Assembly (NCBI GenBank): GCA_032821775.1
Contig: JAVLRN010000007.1
Coordinates: 1,302,001-1,366,000, forward strand
Origin: Sanguinoderma infundibulare
Lineage: Eukaryota > Basidiomycota > Agaricomycetes > Polyporales > Polyporaceae
Length of the DNA: 64,000 nucleotides
Direction of reading: 5' to 3'
The translations under genes and the position numbers were made by a program. Of the stretch, positions 22,600 through 33,861 are shown piece after piece. Position 1 is the first letter of the stretch. Every line of letters starts with the position of its first letter. The notes under the pieces are model-generated. The model was not told the DNA's origin. It saw only the letters and a list, made by a program, of their open reading frames with translations, and made no database searches.

Positions 22600-24547
22600 T
22601 CCAAACTCACCTTCCCCATCGCTCTCAGTCCACCCCCACACCCTCCTTTGCTCTGACTCTCATTGCTTGATGCATTTCTCATTCTGGGCACTCCTTCCAT
22701 CATTCCTCTCTCTTGACTTCAGCTCTTGTCCCCTTGCCATGTCATTTCGCCAGCGTGATGTGCGCCGCGTCATTACCCATCTTTCAGAGCACCAGCCCCA
22801 ACAGCCATCTCTCTGACCAACAGCCTGCCTCTGGAGTCTCTGACCCTGGAGAAGCTGCAGGAGATGTTCATTGCACTGGAGAACCAGCCTGGTGCATCCT
22901 CATCGACTCCTGCCCTTTCCAACATCACCTCCACGCTCTTCTACAGGTTCTGTGGTCGCCCCAACCACTTAAAAGACCAGTGCCTCATCAAGTGCAATGC
23001 CAGCGCAAAGGTGAAGGGCAGGGCCTCCCAGCACATGCAGCGGCATGCCAGGACCCCCAGGTGCAAGGAGGAGACCTCTGAGGCGTCGAGTTCATTGTTT
23101 GAAGCCCAAGAGATGACCCAGGAGCCTTCTGGTGCAGCCACTGTGAGTGCTGGTTGTGCCTCCACCCTCCTCTCTGCCGCAGATCACGCATCCTGGCTCT
23201 CCTCGCCTGCAGCAATGCACTGGAACACAGACACAGGTGCCTCTGCCCACATGACCCCACACCGCCACTGGTTTTGCTCCTACTCGCCCCACACCATCCC
23301 CATTCACCTTGCCAACTCCCATCTACTCTGCTGGTTTGGGGTCTGTGGTGTTCGAGCCTGCGCAGAGAGATGAAATTCACCTCCCTGTGGTTGTACTGCA
23401 TGATGTGCTACATGTCCCTGCGCTTGCTAGCAACCTGCTCTTTGTTTTCCACCTCACACGTGAAAAGGGCTACTCTGTCGCACTCCAGGGGTCCCAGGTG
23501 CTGTTCCACCAGCAGGGCCAGCTGCGCTTTGAGGCCCAGGTCAATGAGCACAATGTGGGCTACCTCCTTGGCTCCACTGTCTCCCAGTCCAAGAGTGCCC
23601 TCTCTGCCTCGACAACTTGCAAGGAGGACCTCCACCTTTGGCACCAGCGCTGCTCGCATGTCAACCTCAGTGACTTCAAAGCAGCGATCTGAAAGGGCCT
23701 TGTGCGGCCTCAGTGTCTGCTCCAAGCGTCAGCCTGACCCCATCTATGAGCCATGCCTTGCTGGCAAGCTCAACTGCCACCCCATCCCCCGCTTTGCCTC
23801 CAGGATGCTTGTTTGCCTTGCCCTGGTGCACACAGATGTCAAGGGCCCTCTCCCTGTCCAGACGCCTGAGGGCTATAGGTACTGGATGGCCTTTGTCTGC
23901 GACTCATTGTGTTTCTGAGCTGTTGCCTACCTCAAGCGACGTGTTCAAGGCCTTCAAAGCGTACAAGGCATATGCTGAGAACTGCCTGGGCCTGCACATC
24001 AAGCCCACATGTGACAACAAGGGCGGTGAGTACATGGGCAGGAGTACACTGACTTCTGCATCCAGCATGGCATCCAGCGCCAACACACTGAGCCAGATGA
24101 GCTGCACCAGAATGGTGTAGCAGAATGCACCAACTGCACAATTGCTAAGGGTGCCACAGCTCTCCTGGCACAATCCAAGCTTCCTCCTTCATTCTGGCAG
24201 CACACCACCTCTACCCTTGTCCACACATGCAACTGCATGCCCACCTCTGTGCTGGATGGTGGTATTCCCTTCACTGCTTGGAAGGGCAATCAGCGCAAGC
24301 TGGATGTGTCCTATTTCTGCGCATTTGGCTGTCTGGCCTATGTCCTGGTGCACAAGAAGGACCACAAGGTGCTGCAGCTGCACACCAGGAAGTGCATCTT
24401 TGTTGGGTATCCTGAGGGGACCAAGGCCTCGCATTTCTGGGACCCTGCAGCACACAAGTTCCTCATCTCCTCACATGCTGTGTTTGATGAGTGCTACTTC
24501 CCTGGCAACTCTCCCTCCATAAATGTCTTTGGCCTTCCCCTTGATGA
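22600..24547 (+). pseudogene. Ty1/copia gag-protease-integrase fragment
   Basis: In order: the gag end (LTNSLPLESLTLEKLQEMF, 22812-22870), a zinc knuckle (FCGRPNHLKDQC, 22948-22983), protease (WNTDTGASAHMTPHRHW, 23222-23272), the gag-pre-integrase motif (LHLWHQRCSHVNLSDF, 23630-23680), the integrase core (HTDVKGPL near 23830; NGVAECTNCTIAKG near 24112-24153), and the integrase C-terminal region (FGCLAYVLVHKKDHK, then RKCIFVGYPEG, 24325-24420). Gag-protease, pre-integrase and integrase need at least three frame changes. RT and RNase H are missing; the frame runs into an inverted LTR at 24548. GC and CpG content are visibly higher than in the Ty3 copies, so it may be younger or less mutated. 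Confidence 0.88.
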
Positions 24548-24836
24548 TGTTGGCTGCAGTGGGCCCAGGAGCAGTTACAAGGCCTGTATCAAGCTCTGTG
24601 AAGTCTGTACATTGCAGGGAATGCTAACTACTCACCTATGTCGAGCTCTGTGAAGTCTAAGGACTGACAGAGCGTGACACAGGCGTGGTAAGGCTACGCT
24701 GATTACGTGAGTATGTAGCATACATGTCCAAACACCCGTAGCGCTGAACTGGCGCCTGCATGACAAGAAATGACAGAGATATGGACTAAGGTAAACTAGG
24801 AGCTGTATCTAGGCTAGAACTGTGCAGAAATGTAAT
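24548..24836 (-). mobile_element. Partial LTR, minus orientation
   Basis: The reverse complement of the last two thirds of the LTR at 24837-25264. It starts with TGTTGGCTGCAGTGGGCCC (the LTR 3' end inverted) and stops at CAGAAATGTAA. It abuts the complete plus-strand LTR, forming a head-to-head pair that would fold into a hairpin of about 290 bp. Confidence 0.75.
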
Positions 24837-25264
24837 TGTTGAAGTCGCCGCTCTAGCAGTGGCGTCTATGCCCGTATCAAGTCCCCACTTGGACCAGTCG
24901 TTACTTACATGTTCCCCTACTTACCATAATTTTCGCTTAGCTGTAGCATTGCTCCTTCCATAGTTATCGCATTGTCTACATTACTGCACAGTTCTAGCCT
25001 AGTTAGAGCTGCTAGTTTACTTTAGTGCATATCTCTGTCATATCTCGTCGTGTAGGCGCCTGTTCAGCGCTATAGGTGTTTGGACATGTATGCTACATAC
25101 TCACGTAATCAGCGTAGCCTTACCACGCCTGTGTCACGCTCTGTCAGTCCTTAGACTTCACAGAGCTCGACATAGGTGAGTAGTTAGCATCCCCTACAAT
25201 GTAAAGACTTCACAGAGCTCGACATAGGCCATTGTGACCACTCCTGGGCCCACTGCAGCCAACA
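24837..25264 (+). mobile_element. LTR (TGTTGAAGTCGCC...GCAGCCAACA)
   Basis: 428 bp with TG...CA ends, nearly identical to the solo LTR at 27007-27433. It contains two direct copies of CTTCACAGAGCTCGACATAGG-like sequence near 25150-25230. No target duplication is visible here because the left side is an inverted partial copy. Confidence 0.8.
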
Positions 25265-25880
25265 TACTGTACAATCATGGACACTCTATGTTACCCTTCC
25301 TACTGTACCTTTTATTGAATCCTACTTTACCTTTCATTGAACATAGTCACCTCTTTTCCCCACACACATTGTTACTCTGAAGGTTTGCATGGAGTACACT
25401 CATGTCTTTTATCTAAAAGCTGTTGAGGACTAGTACTGGGACATCAATGATCAACGCTGGCACATCTGCAACCAGCAACCCTGTTCTCATCACACTTATA
25501 TCTTCAATTGGACTGCTAAGGAGTGGTGTAATTTTTCACCTTATGTAGCAACCTGTCAACAGCAGAACAAACTTATTCACCAGTGCCTTCACAACCCACC
25601 CCCTCCACATACCCCCACCCAGAGTCATTGTTTCAGGTGGCACCTTCTTTGAGGACGAGCTCCAATTGAAGTTTGAAGTACATTGTATATCATTGCATGT
25701 TGTTGTAGCTTCCTGACTCAGGTTCCTCTCTTCCCTGCTTCGTTTAGGAAATGTCCTACTGTGTATATAGTATGGTCAATGGCACCGCGCTTTGGTTCAT
25801 CCATGTTGATACTGAGATAGGTCCCTATCTGAGTCACCACATTCCTCAAGTGGAGGCTGTGGCAATTCAGGTAGTGTCTT
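25265..25880 (+). other. Unassigned remnant before Ty3-B pol
   Basis: A plus-strand frame near 25400-25650 reads YWDINDQRWHICNQQP, then NWTAKEWCNFSPYVATCQQQ, ending Pro-rich. A further frame near 25750-25870 reads WFIHVDTEIGPYLSHHIPQV. Neither was recognised. The Ty3-B RT linker (LRKSLIDESKWYNYHHL) starts near 25895. Confidence 0.35.
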
Positions 25881-28449
25881 CTTCTGCAGCACACTGATTG
25901 CGGAAGTCCCTGATAGATGAGAGTAAGTGGTACAATTACCACCATCTGTGATGCTCAGATGCTCTCAACGGTGAACTTCAAGAGAAGATAAACAAGTATC
26001 TGAAAGTGGAATGGTGGGAGATGCGACCTGCACCGCAAGCTGCACCACTTCTTTGTGTCTACAAAAAGAATGGTAAGCTGTGCATGGTAGTTGATGCCTG
26101 ACAGTGCAATGAGAACACCATCAAGGATGTGACTCCATTCCCTGACCAGAAGAACATCTATAATGATGTTGTGTGGTCACCATACTGGTCTAAGATTGAT
26201 ATGTCAGATGCCTATGAGCAGATCTGCATCAAGGCTGCTGACATATGGAAGACTGCATTTGCCACCATCTATGGGACTGCAGTCTCATTTGTTATGCAAC
26301 AAGGAGACTGCAATGCACCTAGCACCTTTCAGTGACTCATGACTTGGACATTTTGTGAGTATATAGGTGTTTTTGTGCACATATATCTGAATGATATATT
26401 TGTGTTCTCCAACTCAATTGAGGAGCATGAGCAACATCTCAAGCTTGTGTTCAATCAGTTGTGTGAACACCAGCTGTTTCTCAGCAAGTCAAAGCTCGAT
26501 TTGTACTCCACCAGCATCGACTGTCTGGAACACCTCATAGACAGCAAAGGACTTCACACTGACTCAGACAAGCTGTCGCACATCCGAGACTGAAGGTCAA
26601 TGTGCTCACTAGAGGAAGTACAGCGGTTCCTGGGACTGGTACAATATTTGGCCCATTTCCTGCCAGACATCTCAGTCTACACTTCACCATTTGAGTCAAT
26701 TCTGCAAGAATGGTCAACTATTTCACTGGCGACTGATTCACCAGGCCTGCCTTGACCACATCAAGGGCCTGGCAAGTCGCACTCCAATACTGAAGCCAAT
26801 TGACCCCAACTCCAATGAATCCATCTGGGTAATAACAGATGCATCAGTCTATGGAGTTGGTGCGATTATGGGCAAGGGCCTGATTGGTGCGCCAGCAGGT
26901 TTCATGTCCAAGAAGTTCTCATCTACTCAATGCTCCTATCACACATATGAGCAAGAGGCTCTTGGTGTGATTGAAGCATTGATGAAGTGAGAGGACCAGC
27001 TGATTGTGTTGAAGTCGCCGCTCTAGCAGTGGCGTTTATGCCCGTATCAAGTCCCCACTTGGACCAGTCGTTACTTACATGTTCCCCTACTTACCATAAT
27101 TTTCGCTTAGCTGTAGCATTGCTCCTTCCATAGTTATCGCATTGTCTACATTACTGCACAGTTCTAGCCTAGTTAGAGCTCCTAGTTTACTTTAGTGCAT
27201 ATCTCTGTCATTTCTCGTCATGTAGGCGCCAGTTCAGCGCTACAGGTGTTTGGATATGTATGCTACATACTCACGTAATCAGCGTAGCCTTACCACGCCT
27301 GTGTCACGCTCTGTCAGTCCTTAGACTTCACAGAGCTCGACATAGATGAGTAGTTAGCATTCCCTGCAATGTACAGACTTCACAGAGCTCAACATAGGCC
27401 TTGCGACCACTCCTGGGCCCACTGCAGCCAACAGATTGATCACAGGTTTTTCATTGCGACTGACCACCAGGCTCTCATTCAGATGCACAAAGTCATCCAC
27501 AATTCATGCAACAGCAGGCTCATTCCCTGGACCAAATACATCAATTGCTTTGATGCCACCATCATGCATGTTGATAGAGAGGAGAACAAAGTGGCAGACT
27601 ATCTATCTCGCTATTATGAGAATGACACACCTGCTGATGTTCACCCTCGTGCCATGTATGTGAATGCGAACATTCAGCTCAATCCTGAGCTTGATGAACT
27701 CCTATAGCTACACCAAAAGGAAGTTGAGCATAAGATTGCCCTCAGAGTCATGGAACTCAGGAGGAACCGCAAGCTGTCCACCAAGGTGAGCAATTCAAAC
27801 AATGTGGCAAATACGTACTTTTAGTGCAAGCCAAAAGTGAGCAAACTACAACATGTTAGGCCATATAACTGCATCGAGAGCCAGAAACTAGAAGTGGCTG
27901 TGATGCGTGTGGCTGCAGAAGTACTTGGGTCAACTGAGGGCAACTCTAGCCAGTCAGTTGTCCAGAAGAACTTGCCACAGACACCTACTGCTGAGGTGGT
28001 CACTCCTACCCCTAACACAAGGGAAGCAGAAGACCTCACACTTAGAGATGCATTCCAGGATGGCCTGAAACTCGACTCAGTTATTGAGTCAGACCCTGGA
28101 TTTATCCCTGCAATAAAGGCGGGATATGCAGAGGACTTGCTATTTAAAAAGATATTAGCGAGTCCCACTGCATACCCCAACTTTAGCCTGCGTGAGGGAC
28201 TATTGTATGTCCACACACAGCTTGGGTTTAAGTGCCTGTGTGTGCCTTGGGTCAAGTACAAAAACAAACAGAAGCTCACCGAGTTGGTACTTGACATGGG
28301 CCACTGCATGCTTGGCCATCTGGGTCCATACAAAACAAATGAATATCTGTGTCAATGGGCTTGGTGGCCTAGCATGACACAGGAAATTCACAAGTTTTGT
28401 GCCACCTGTGGGACTTGTCAGATGTCCAAAATCAGCAACCGGTCAACTG
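25880..28449 (+). pseudogene. Ty3 family B pol, part 1: RT, RNase H, integrase zinc domain
   Basis: The RT linker (WYNYHHL) leads into RT (KKNGKLCMVVDA, stop, QCNENTIKDVTPFPDQ; WSKIDMSDAYEQICIK; QQGDCNAPSTFQ). The catalytic box reads YLND near 26383-26394, so the first Asp of YLDD has become Asn and the enzyme would be dead. A frameshift near 26690 precedes RNase H (WVITDASVYGVGAIMGKGL, 26827-26884). A solo LTR (27007-27433) splits RNase H. After it come FIATDHQALIQMHKV, the linker and the integrase HHCC domain (HCMLGHLGPYKTNEYL, then CATCGTCQMSK, 28303-28430). The frame continues at 37737 after the nested element. The matching gag-protease type lies at 4697-8660. Confidence 0.9.
27007..27433 (+). 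mobile_element. Solo LTR with 5-bp TSD GATTG
   Basis: 427 bp, TGTTGAAGTCGCC to GCAGCCAACA, flanked by GATTG at 27002-27006 and 27434-27438. It is inserted in the RNase H region of Ty3-B. Because 427 plus 5 is divisible by three, the frame on each side is the same. It is nearly identical to 24837-25264. Confidence 0.92.
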
Positions 28450-28454
28450 CTGCC

Positions 28455-28996
28455 TGTCACAACTGAGCGACTGCATCACAAACAAAACAAAAACAAAGCT
28501 TACTGGTGTAGGCTGACACACAGTAGAGTGGGCAGAGGCAAAGAGGATAGATTGTCTAGATAGGAAGATGACTGGTGGCAGGGGCTGTTAAGCTGCCTAC
28601 AGTGGAGGGGGGGAGAGAACAAGAGACAGAATCTAAGGTCTCTGAGCCCCACCTCACAGCCCTTATATACTATTACAGAAGGGTGCACAGACCATGTCCT
28701 GTGTGGTTATATTTGGTACATACATGAGGCCACCATAAGGCAACCATGAGGCCGGGGAACAATAAGGGAATCTCTTTGTATAACAATGACCAATGTTCAT
28801 GATGGGCCAGAATTGGACTCCTCCTGGGCCAGCCTTGAGAGATAAGATATGATAAACAGCATCTGGGGTCACAATTCCCAGATAAGATAGGATGCTCCCA
28901 GATAAGATAGGATGGGAGATAATGATAAATGCCATCTGGGCTGTGCCAGCCTTGAGGAATGAAACATTGCCAAAGGTGGTGCAAAAAACTGTGGCA
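28455..28996 (-). mobile_element. 3' LTR of the complete Ty3-A element
   Basis: 542 bp, bounded by TGTCACAACTGAGC at 28455 and CTGTGGCA at 28996. In element orientation it is preceded by the polypurine run GAAGAGGGGGTAG (28997-29010). A TATA-like box (TATATAAGG on the minus strand) lies near 28662-28670. Confidence 0.88.
28662..28670 (-). promoter_or_regulatory. TATA-like box in Ty3-A LTR
   Basis: GTATATAAGG on the minus strand. It is conserved in position in the other Ty3-A LTRs (minus strand near 37406-37414, plus strand near 45247-45256), which supports a promoter role. Confidence 0.55.
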
Positions 28997-29158
28997 CTAC
29001 CCCCTCTTCAAGACCTGAGCTCCTGTGAAGTGGACATTCCAAATATGATGATTGAACTGCACATGTACTGGCTGGGGGTTGGTGAGAGAGATAGGCTGGA
29101 CAGCATCGGAGTGTGTGGTATAGAACTCGTCAACCAGCTCCTTGCAGTGCTTGACATG

Positions 29159-30813
29159 TCATACAGGCTCCCATGTGGCTTCACTGTCATCATATGCGAC
29201 CCATTTCACAAGGTACTGAACATATCTGTAGGTGACCTTGGAGTCAAGGATTTTCTCCACCTCAAACTCATTGTGTCCTTCTACTTCTATCAGTCCTGAC
29301 TTTGATGGATTGCAGTTGCCAATCTCATCCTCATGGTAGGAAATGAGCTTGGAGGCATGGAAGACAGGGTGTACCTTGTTGCTAGAGGGTAGCTGGAGAT
29401 GGAAGTCAACAGGACCAACTTGCTCAATGATCTTATAGGGACCAAAGTTCTTGGCAGACAGCTTGGCTGCTGACTGTTTGATCTTGAGGTCCTTCCCTTT
29501 GAGCATAATCTTGTTTCCAACTTTGAATGAGACAGCTTCCTTGTGCTAATTATAGTACCACTTCATCCACTCTACAGTGAGGGTTATGGATGCTTGTGCC
29601 TGTTCTTGAGCTTCAGCACAGTACTGAAAGATGTCTTCTAGGGATGGAAACCCAAGCTCTCCTTGAACATCTGGGGCCATCTTGGAGTGATAACCATACT
29701 TCACAAAGAATGGGGAGAGCCCTGTGGACTCATATGCCACATTGTTATAGGAGAACTTGGCAGTGGAGAGGAGGGAGACCCAGTTATCTGGCCGGTGTTC
29801 AGTGAAGATGCATAGATAGTGAAGATGCATAGATACTGTTCCAGTGACTGATTGATCCATTCTGTTTGCCCATCAGTCTGAGGGTGGTACACTGTTGACA
29901 TTGAGGCTTGGGTGCCTAGCTTTTGGCAAAACTCTTTAAATGCTGCACTTGCAAACTGTGTTCCTTGGTCAGAGATGATCTACCTGGGGATGCTGTGGAG
30001 CTTCAAAATCAGGTCTGTGGTATTGGCAGCTGAGAAGTGATCATCACATGCAAAGAAATGGGAGCATTTGATTAACTGGTCCACTACCACCACTATAGCA
30101 GTATAGACATTGCCATGCTTGTCGATTGATGGGGGAAGCTGGGTGATGAGGTCAATGCTCCAGACCTCCCAAGGGCCAGCGGGGATGTTGTTCAGCTGTA
30201 GCAGGTCAAACGGAGGGTGCCGTGAGGCTTTGTTTCTTTGGCAAGTGTCACATCCCTTGACATACTTCTTCACATCGACTGACATTCCTGGCCACCAGTA
30301 GTTACAGCTGATAAGCTCTTGAGTCTTCCAGTGACCTGGGTGTCCTGCGAGCACTGTGTCATGGTGAAGTTTGAGAAGCTTAAGTTGTAGCTCCCTGTCC
30401 TTTGGAACATAAACTTTTCCCCTATGTAGCAGTAAACCATTCTTGAAGTTCCATTCCTGAAGTGATTTTCCAAACTCCCATGGACTGCTGTTGAGCAGTG
30501 ACTTGTAATTTTTAGTCATCTTGTCATCTTTGAGGGCCTTCTTGATTTTCTTGAGCAACTGGGTGTTATCAACAACTGAGATATGCATTGGCTGGATTGC
30601 TTTGATAGTGAAAAACTCTGGTTTCAGCAGCATCTGGCCTTCATTATCACTGCTTACCCCCTCTTCATGATCTGGCCTCCTGGACAGAGGATCTGCACAG
30701 AGCATTGTCTTTCCAGGGCAGTGTAGCAGGGTGAAGTTGAAACATGAGAGGAAGAGACTCCATCCAGCCTGACAACGAGTAAGCTTCTGGACCTGGCGGA
30801 ATGAGATATGCAC
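29159..30813 (-). pseudogene. Ty3-A RNase H end, integrase and chromodomain
   Basis: From 30813 down: the RNase H end (LHCPGKTMLCADPLSRRPDH, 30738-30680), the integrase HHCC domain (HHDTVLAGHPGHWKTQELI; CDTCQRNKAS, 30370-30220), and the core with WSIDLITQLP near 30160 and YHPQTDGQTEWINQSL near 29890-29845. A 17-bp tandem duplication (29801-29817 and 29818-29834) shifts the frame just after the catalytic Glu. Further on come FSYNNVAYESTGLSPFFVKY (29755-29695), the C-terminal barrel (KNFGPYKIIEQVGPVDFHLQ) and a chromodomain (YVQYLVKWVAYDDSEATWEP, 29215-29160). Chromodomains direct integration to marked chromatin; that is family knowledge. The conserved core is otherwise unusually well preserved. 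Confidence 0.9.
29801..29834 (-). repeat. 17-bp tandem duplication in Ty3-A integrase
   Basis: AGTGAAGATGCATAGAT occurs twice in a row. The unit is not a multiple of three, so it frameshifts the integrase. Confidence 0.9.
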
Positions 30814-31893
30814 AAACTACCTAATAGAAAGTACTACTAGATAATATGCACCTGAAGTAATTGGACCAGACTTTAGGTCAGATATTCCTCCAGGTGTTCG
30901 TGATAGTGATCAGAGGTATGAGAGATGATAGGTAAGATTGGGGTATAGAAGGAAATAATAGAGAGCAAGCCTGTCAGAGGCTTTCTAACTCTCAGAAGGG
31001 ACTTGACTATTGTGCACAGTTACACCAGGAGCACCTGTCAGAGGTGGAACACAGTTCTGAGGGGAAACTGAATTGTCATTTTGGGGGACCCAGCTGAGGT
31101 CCTTATATATGAGTGGCTATCTAGAACCAAATATAAATAAACAGGTTATTGTGCTATTGTGCTAAGTCTGAACAATAGGCTATAGACACAATACTATATC
31201 TAAAAATAGCACAATACTATTAAAGTGCTCATTGTCCTTGGACAATAAGTATATGCAGACTGTGAGAAATAATCCTATGGACAATAAAGGAATGAACAAT
31301 AGTCCACCAACCAGCATGGGAATAACATATCCATACAATAAAATATGCACAATTGTTGTGCTATATACCTGAGAATATTCTCAAGTACAATAGGCTAGGA
31401 TAAAAGTTATCCTCAAATAATTAAGTATGAGGAATAATAGGTTAAAGTCTGTAGTGTGGGAATGCTCAAAGGATAAAAGGATAGAGTATAATAGTCATTC
31501 CCAAATAACAATAAAGTCCCATCATATAAAAGGAAAAACCTGCACTGACTGAGCATGTGTACAGTAATGTGTATCAGTCATCATGCTTGAACCTTAGTCA
31601 GCCTTTTTCAGGTCACGTGCCAAGAACCAAATCATCTGTGCAGCATAGCAAATGAATAGAGAGTACATGTAGAGTCCACACTAGATTGTGTTGCACCTGA
31701 CATGCATCCTGCACCTTAAGCTCTTGCCTTCCTCCCCAGGTCCTTTCTGGACTGACTCCCTATCCTCTCTTCACTCCAGCAGCTCTCTGAATCTAAAGAT
31801 AGGCTCTTCAGAGTCAAGACAGTTCTGGTGCTGAACTGGGGCTCCTGCCAGCCTGTACCTGTCCAACAGATCAGTCATACACCACATATGACA
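30802..31893. mobile_element. Solo LTR, TGAGATATGC...CATATGACA family, 4-bp TSD
   Basis: 1092 bp with TG...CA ends, inserted in the Ty3-A RNase H gene. Target duplications are GGAA (30798-30801) and GAAA (31894-31897), one mismatch. The undisrupted site can be read in the related copy near 46183-46200 (GGTGGAAGTAGG). A second copy lies at 50297-51355 with TSD CGAG. It is AT-rich and contains repeated ACAATA/CAATAG motifs. No ORF. The parent element is not in the window. Confidence 0.85.
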
Positions 31894-31978
31894 GAAAGTA
31901 GGTGAGGTTCAGATGGTCTGACTAGATCTCGACTGGTATGGGGTGTTCTTCCAAGTAATGACAATATTCCTTTAGTGC

Positions 31979-33860
31979 TCATATAATCGCCAGCAGCTCC
32001 TTGTCATAGATCTCATAGTTTTGCTCATGCTTATTTAGAGACTTGGAGTAGAACACTACAGAGTGCCAGAGGTTATTCTCACCTAGCTGTTCAAGCACAG
32101 CTCCAGTTGCAAAGTCTGAGGAGTCAGTCTTGAGATGGAATGGTGTAGTGTTGCTGGAAATCCAAAGGATCAAAGCTGTGATAAATGTAATTTTGAGGTT
32201 TTGAAAGGTCATTTCCTGTGCTTCTCCCCACTGCCAGGGTGCATCCTTGCAGGTGAGCATCATGAGAGGGTGAGTGAGCTTTGAGAAGTCCTTGATGAAA
32301 CAGCGGTAGAAGTTGGTAAGGCCGAGGAAGGCTTGCATGTGGTTGACCTTTGTCAGTGTTGGCCAGTTTGTGACACCCTCTACCTTGGACGGGTTCATCA
32401 TGATTGAGTCCTTTAAGATGATGAGGCCGAGAAACTCTACAGATGCCTGTTTAAAATAGCACTTTTCAGGCTTGATGAAGAGGTCATTGACTCATAGCTT
32501 CTGCAGCACTCTTTCAGTGAGTTGCTGGTGGAGAGTGAGATCATCCGTGAAGATCAGAATGTCATCAATGTAAACTTTTCCCCTTTAAGGATCTCATTTA
32601 TCATGACCTGAAAAGTGCTTGAAGCATTGCAAAGGCCGAATGTCATGACTGTTGGTTCATATAGGCCTCGGTAAGTGATAAATGCTGCCCTCTCCTCATC
32701 ACCTTCTCGAATGTGAACATTGTTGTATCCCCACCTTAGGTCTAGAGAGGTGAAGATGGATGACTGAGAGAGTCGATCAATGAAGTCAGAGACGCAAGGG
32801 ATCGGAAACTTGTCCTTCTTGGTTGCTGCATTGAGGGCTTAATAATCTTGCACGAGACATAAACTGCCATCCTTCTTCTTGACAATGAAGACAGGTGCCA
32901 CTGCAGGGCTTTTGAACTTCTGGATGTATCCCTTAGCTTCCTGCTCATTGATCCATCCATCTAATGAGTTACACTCCTGAGGGTTTAGCGGATACAGCTT
33001 GGTGGGTTTGAGTAGATGGGCACCTTCTGCAGCCTGCTAGCTCAATGACATGGTCATAGACCTTGTGAGTTGGCATCTGTTCTGAGACCTTTTTGGAGAA
33101 CACATCACCATACTGATGGTAATGTGAGGGTACATGACTGGACCAGTAGTCCTTGTCCTGTCCTCCTGGCAATGGTTTCTGTTCTGTCTTTTCTTCGACT
33201 CAAGCATGAAGGATGCATGCATTGAGGTCATTTGAAAACTGCATCCAATGCATAAACTGATCAGGGTCACCCCATGGTTCTGAGCTAAGTTGTCCATAGC
33301 TATCCTGTGCAAACTCCTCTAGGTATGGTTCTTGAACTGCCTGTATTTCTTCATCCTGCACTAAAACAGCCCTAGGCTTACAAGTATGGGGGTATCGGAT
33401 AAACTCCACTCAGCCGGCCTTCCAGTCAATTTCAGAGTTGTGTTGTTGCAGATATGTCATACCAATGATGATGTTCCAGTTACCTATGTTGGTGACAAGA
33501 ATGGACTCCCAGCTGGTGTGATTGCTGATAGTGACAAGGCATCAAACATAGTGAGTAATGAGGCCTTTTTTATTCTCAGTAGTATCAGCATTATAAACTT
33601 GGATTTCCCATGAGAGATGATGAAGTTTCAAACCATGTTGTTATATGAACCAGTAGTGAGCAAAGTTTGAATAGACTCCACAGTTGGTAAGCCCTTCTGA
33701 CTGGATTGCACGTATACCTTATTTGAGGGTGAGCTTAAGATTGAGTGACTGTCACTGTCTGCAGGACGAAGCAAGGTATAGATAGTTCGATCTGGATACA
33801 AATGACTCCTCTAGGTGGTTTACGCTACTAGTACAAAGGCAGATGTTATGACCAGTGTCC
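31979..33860 (-). pseudogene. Ty3-A protease end, RT and RNase H
   Basis: From about 33410 down: the linker (EEFAQDSYGQLSSEPWGDPD), RT entry (MDGSMSRKL frame; true frame DGWINEQEAKGYIQKF near 32960-32910), FTSLDLRWGYNNVHI near 32750-32710, and GLYEPTVMTFGLCNA near 32665-32620. A deletion of about 19 bp, compared with the copy at 43810-43860, lies just before the YIDD box (near 32575) and shifts the frame. RNase H follows (KVEGVTNWPTLTKVNHMQAF; FHLKTDSSDFATGAVLEQLG; NYEIYDKELLAII, 32390-31980) and is then split by the solo LTR at 30802-31893. The RT is therefore inactive. Confidence 0.88.
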
Positions 33861-33861
33861 A

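Noticed and set aside
24548..25264. A fold-back MITE with repeated CTTCACAGAGCTCGACATAGG
   Set aside because: The copy at 27007-27433 has TG...CA ends and a 5-bp TSD, so the unit is an LTR; here two LTRs lie head to head.
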